NCBI GenBank assembly: GCA_030615655.1
Contig: JAUWYU010000118.1
Coordinates: 1 to 5,282, forward strand
From: Dehalococcoidia bacterium
Lineage (GTDB): Bacteria; Chloroflexota; Dehalococcoidia; Dehalococcoidales; RBG-16-60-22
Length of the DNA: 5,282 nt
Direction: 5' to 3'
Below the pieces are notes generated by a model that saw nothing but the letters and a program-made list of their open reading frames with translations, was not told the origin of the DNA and made no database searches. Within the stretch, counting starts at the first letter, position 1. The number at the start of each line of letters is the position of its first letter. Positions 3,931-5,282 of this stretch are shown in pieces. Both the position numbers and the translations under genes were made by a program.

Positions 3931-5282
3931 TCAGCGTGTTTTTATCCCCAGCTCTTTAAGCTTGGCGTCGGTCGGGGTGCCGTTTTTATCCCAGCCGCGC
4001 TCCGAGTAATATTCATCAAGCATCTCGTCAAGGTCTGCCTGGTTGATAAGCTGTCCTTTAGAAGCCCCGGCTTTGATAGGTTCGGTCATAATGCGTTTGG
4101 GGAAAGTATCATCCTTGCGGCTGAAGCCCTCGCCGATATTGAACAGGCGGGCGACATTATTCAGCCTTTCCCCGATTTTCCCGACCTCTTCCGCGGTGAA
4201 ATTCATGCCGGTGGCGGCGTTAACCAGGTCAGCGGTGTTCTGGCAGGCTATGGCCGGCACCGCCATGTCTAGCAGGAAAGCACACATCGTCGCACAATCA
4301 CAGGTGACGGCGCGGGTGTCCTGGTTCCATTTGGTAAGCCTGCCTTTCCCTTTGGTGGCGTTTCTATCCACTTGCTCAGGAATGGGAATATCGAAAATTT
4401 CCTGGAAGGCGTAGCCCCGGTTGTGGTCGGCACCTGTGTAGGAAGTGGCGTAGTTAAGGCCGTGGGACTTGGCACCCCTGACATCGTAGGCCGGCAGCTC
4501 CAGGCCCTTAATCTGCATGGCATAATCCCCGGTACCCTTACCTATTTTCTCGGCCGCTTTTTTGGTGCCCTGCCCCAGGAGCGCCCCCAGGCCTTCCTGG
4601 TAGGCTATCTTTCGCAGCATCTCCATCATGGCGGCGTGGTTGCCGAATTTCAGGTCAAGGCCGTCGGTATCCTTCCTGGTGAGTATGCCCTTTTCGTAGA
4701 GTTCCATAGCCCAGCCGATGGCGACACCCGCCGAGATAGTGTCGATGCCGTACTCGTCGCAGAGTCGGTCGGCGGCAATGACGGCAGGAAGGTAGTCCAC
4801 CCCGACGGTGCTGCCCAGCGAATAAGTCGTTTCGAACTCGGGTCCCTCGCTGAGATAGCCGGCATAGGGGCCGGACGTGACCAGTTTGACCTGGCTACAG
4901 CCCACCGGGCAGTCATCGCAATGAGAATTGGTTATTATCATTTCATGCTGGGCATCGTGACCAAGTCCTTTTACCATGTTGATTTCTCCGGTTGCCGACC
5001 AGTTCTTGGTGGAATAGATTCCCATTTCGGTCATGGCATCCACTATCATGGGTGTGCCCGCTTTAGCGAACTCGGGGTAGAGCACGGGGCTGTCTTTCAT
5101 GGCCTTGTTCATGGCCTTTCGCGCTTCTTTGAATCCGGCGACATCGGCTATAGCCGGCCTTTTGTGTCCGCATACGGCAATGGCTTTAAGGTTCTTGGAG
5201 CCCATCACCGCTCCCAGCCCTTTTCGGCCGGCCGCCCGGCGCTCGTTGACAATGCAGGCCATGGGGACAAGCTTCTCGCCTG
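3931..5282 (-). CDS. Aldehyde:ferredoxin oxidoreductase family protein, canonical type (5' end outside window)
   Basis: The reading frame stays open to the right edge. The ATG at 5262 is internal, because six in-frame codons before it read GEKLVP and continue the family pattern GExLVxxAxIVNxR. By alignment with the neighbouring AOR, roughly 170 N-terminal residues are missing, including the first cofactor-binding motifs. Visible motifs are AGRKGLGAVMGSKNLKAI (about 5232-5179), CDDCPVGC (4920-4897, Cys-x2-Cys-x3-Cys of the [4Fe-4S] cluster), GPEFETTYSLG (near 4840), CDEYGIDT, YQEGLGALLGQG, ELPAYDVRG, YATSYTGADH with its histidine at 4425-4423, and DCATMC (4299-4282), which matches DxxxxC with the fourth cluster ligand. 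These are the hallmarks of a catalytically competent W-dependent AOR using ferredoxin. It is the first visible gene of the - strand operon; its promoter is outside the window. The natural aldehyde or acid substrate cannot be told from sequence. Confidence 0.93.
   Translation of the reverse strand, partial: GEKLVPMACIVNERRAAGRKGLGAVMGSKNLKAIAVCGHKRPAIADVAGFKEARKAMNKAMKDSPVLYPEFAKAGTPMIVDAMTEMGIYSTKNWSATGEINMVKGLGHDAQHEMIITNSHCDDCPVGCSQVKLVTSGPYAGYLSEGPEFETTYSLGSTVGVDYLPAVIAADRLCDEYGIDTISAGVAIGWAMELYEKGILTRKDTDGLDLKFGNHAAMMEMLRKIAYQEGLGALLGQGTKKAAEKIGKGTGDYAMQIKGLELPAYDVRGAKSHGLNYATSYTGADHNRGYAFQEIFDIPIPEQVDRNATKGKGRLTKWNQDTRAVTCDCATMCAFLLDMAVPAIACQNTADLVNAATGMNFTAEEVGKIGERLNNVARLFNIGEGFSRKDDTFPKRIMTEPIKAGASKGQLINQADLDEMLDEYYSERGWDKNGTPTDAKLKELGIKTR

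Noticed and set aside
5260..5262. ATG 5262 as the true start of the right-hand AOR gene
   Set aside because: The codons before it continue the conserved family sequence (GEKLVP), and a start here would remove the first cofactor-binding domain. The gene simply runs off the window.
1..5282. CRISPR arrays, tRNA or rRNA genes, riboswitches, transposases
   Set aside because: I looked on both strands and saw no regularly spaced direct repeats, no cloverleaf or rRNA signature, no transposase motifs, and no recognisable riboswitch core.

Overview
The window looks like chromosomal DNA from an anaerobic bacterium, most likely a member of the Chloroflexota (Dehalococcoidia-like). This rests on remembered gene families and repeat style, not on a search: a DUF2089 / small membrane protein / SHOCT-like operon, two tungsten-type aldehyde:ferredoxin oxidoreductase (AOR) family genes, and an interspersed inverted repeat beginning with CCTCACCCCTGACCCCTCTC. 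The AOR enzymes point to a strictly anaerobic, ferredoxin-based metabolism.

Layout. Bases 1-391 hold no gene. They contain a 36-nt imperfect palindrome with a T-rich tail (possible terminator of an upstream gene), an inverted repeat with 14-bp arms, a small hairpin, and an AT-rich promoter region. That region carries an exact TTGACA-17-TATAAT promoter and two short palindromes that could be operators. Bases 392-1494 (+ strand) hold a tight three-gene operon: a DUF2089 helix-turn-helix protein lacking zinc-ribbon cysteines, a 92-aa membrane protein overlapping it by 4 nt, and a SHOCT-like soluble protein whose best start is GTG at 1051. A second copy of the 36-nt palindrome lies just after this operon (1497-1532), between two convergent gene sets. 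Bases 1559-5282 (- strand) hold an operon transcribed inward from beyond the right edge: an AOR family protein (5' end outside the window), a one-domain cupin, and a second, more divergent AOR family protein. The gaps are 17 and 24 nt.

How the genes may work together. The + strand operon resembles envelope-sensing or stress operons in which a cytoplasmic regulator, a membrane protein and a SHOCT-like partner are co-expressed. The three proteins share pieces: the tail of the first resembles the head of the third, and both ends of the second resemble parts of the third, which suggests they assemble together. The - strand operon looks like a redox module. The first AOR keeps the canonical cofactor motifs, while the second keeps the cysteine ligands but has changed active-site motifs, so it may use another substrate or play a different role. 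The cupin between them may be a metal-binding accessory protein or small-molecule enzyme. No ferredoxin, electron-transfer subunit or tungsten-cofactor gene is visible.

The most notable observations are the two related 36-nt palindromes bracketing the + strand operon, the module sharing among its three proteins, the consensus promoter with overlapping palindrome, the AOR-cupin-AOR arrangement, and a near-repeat of the cupin's first residues at its last residues.
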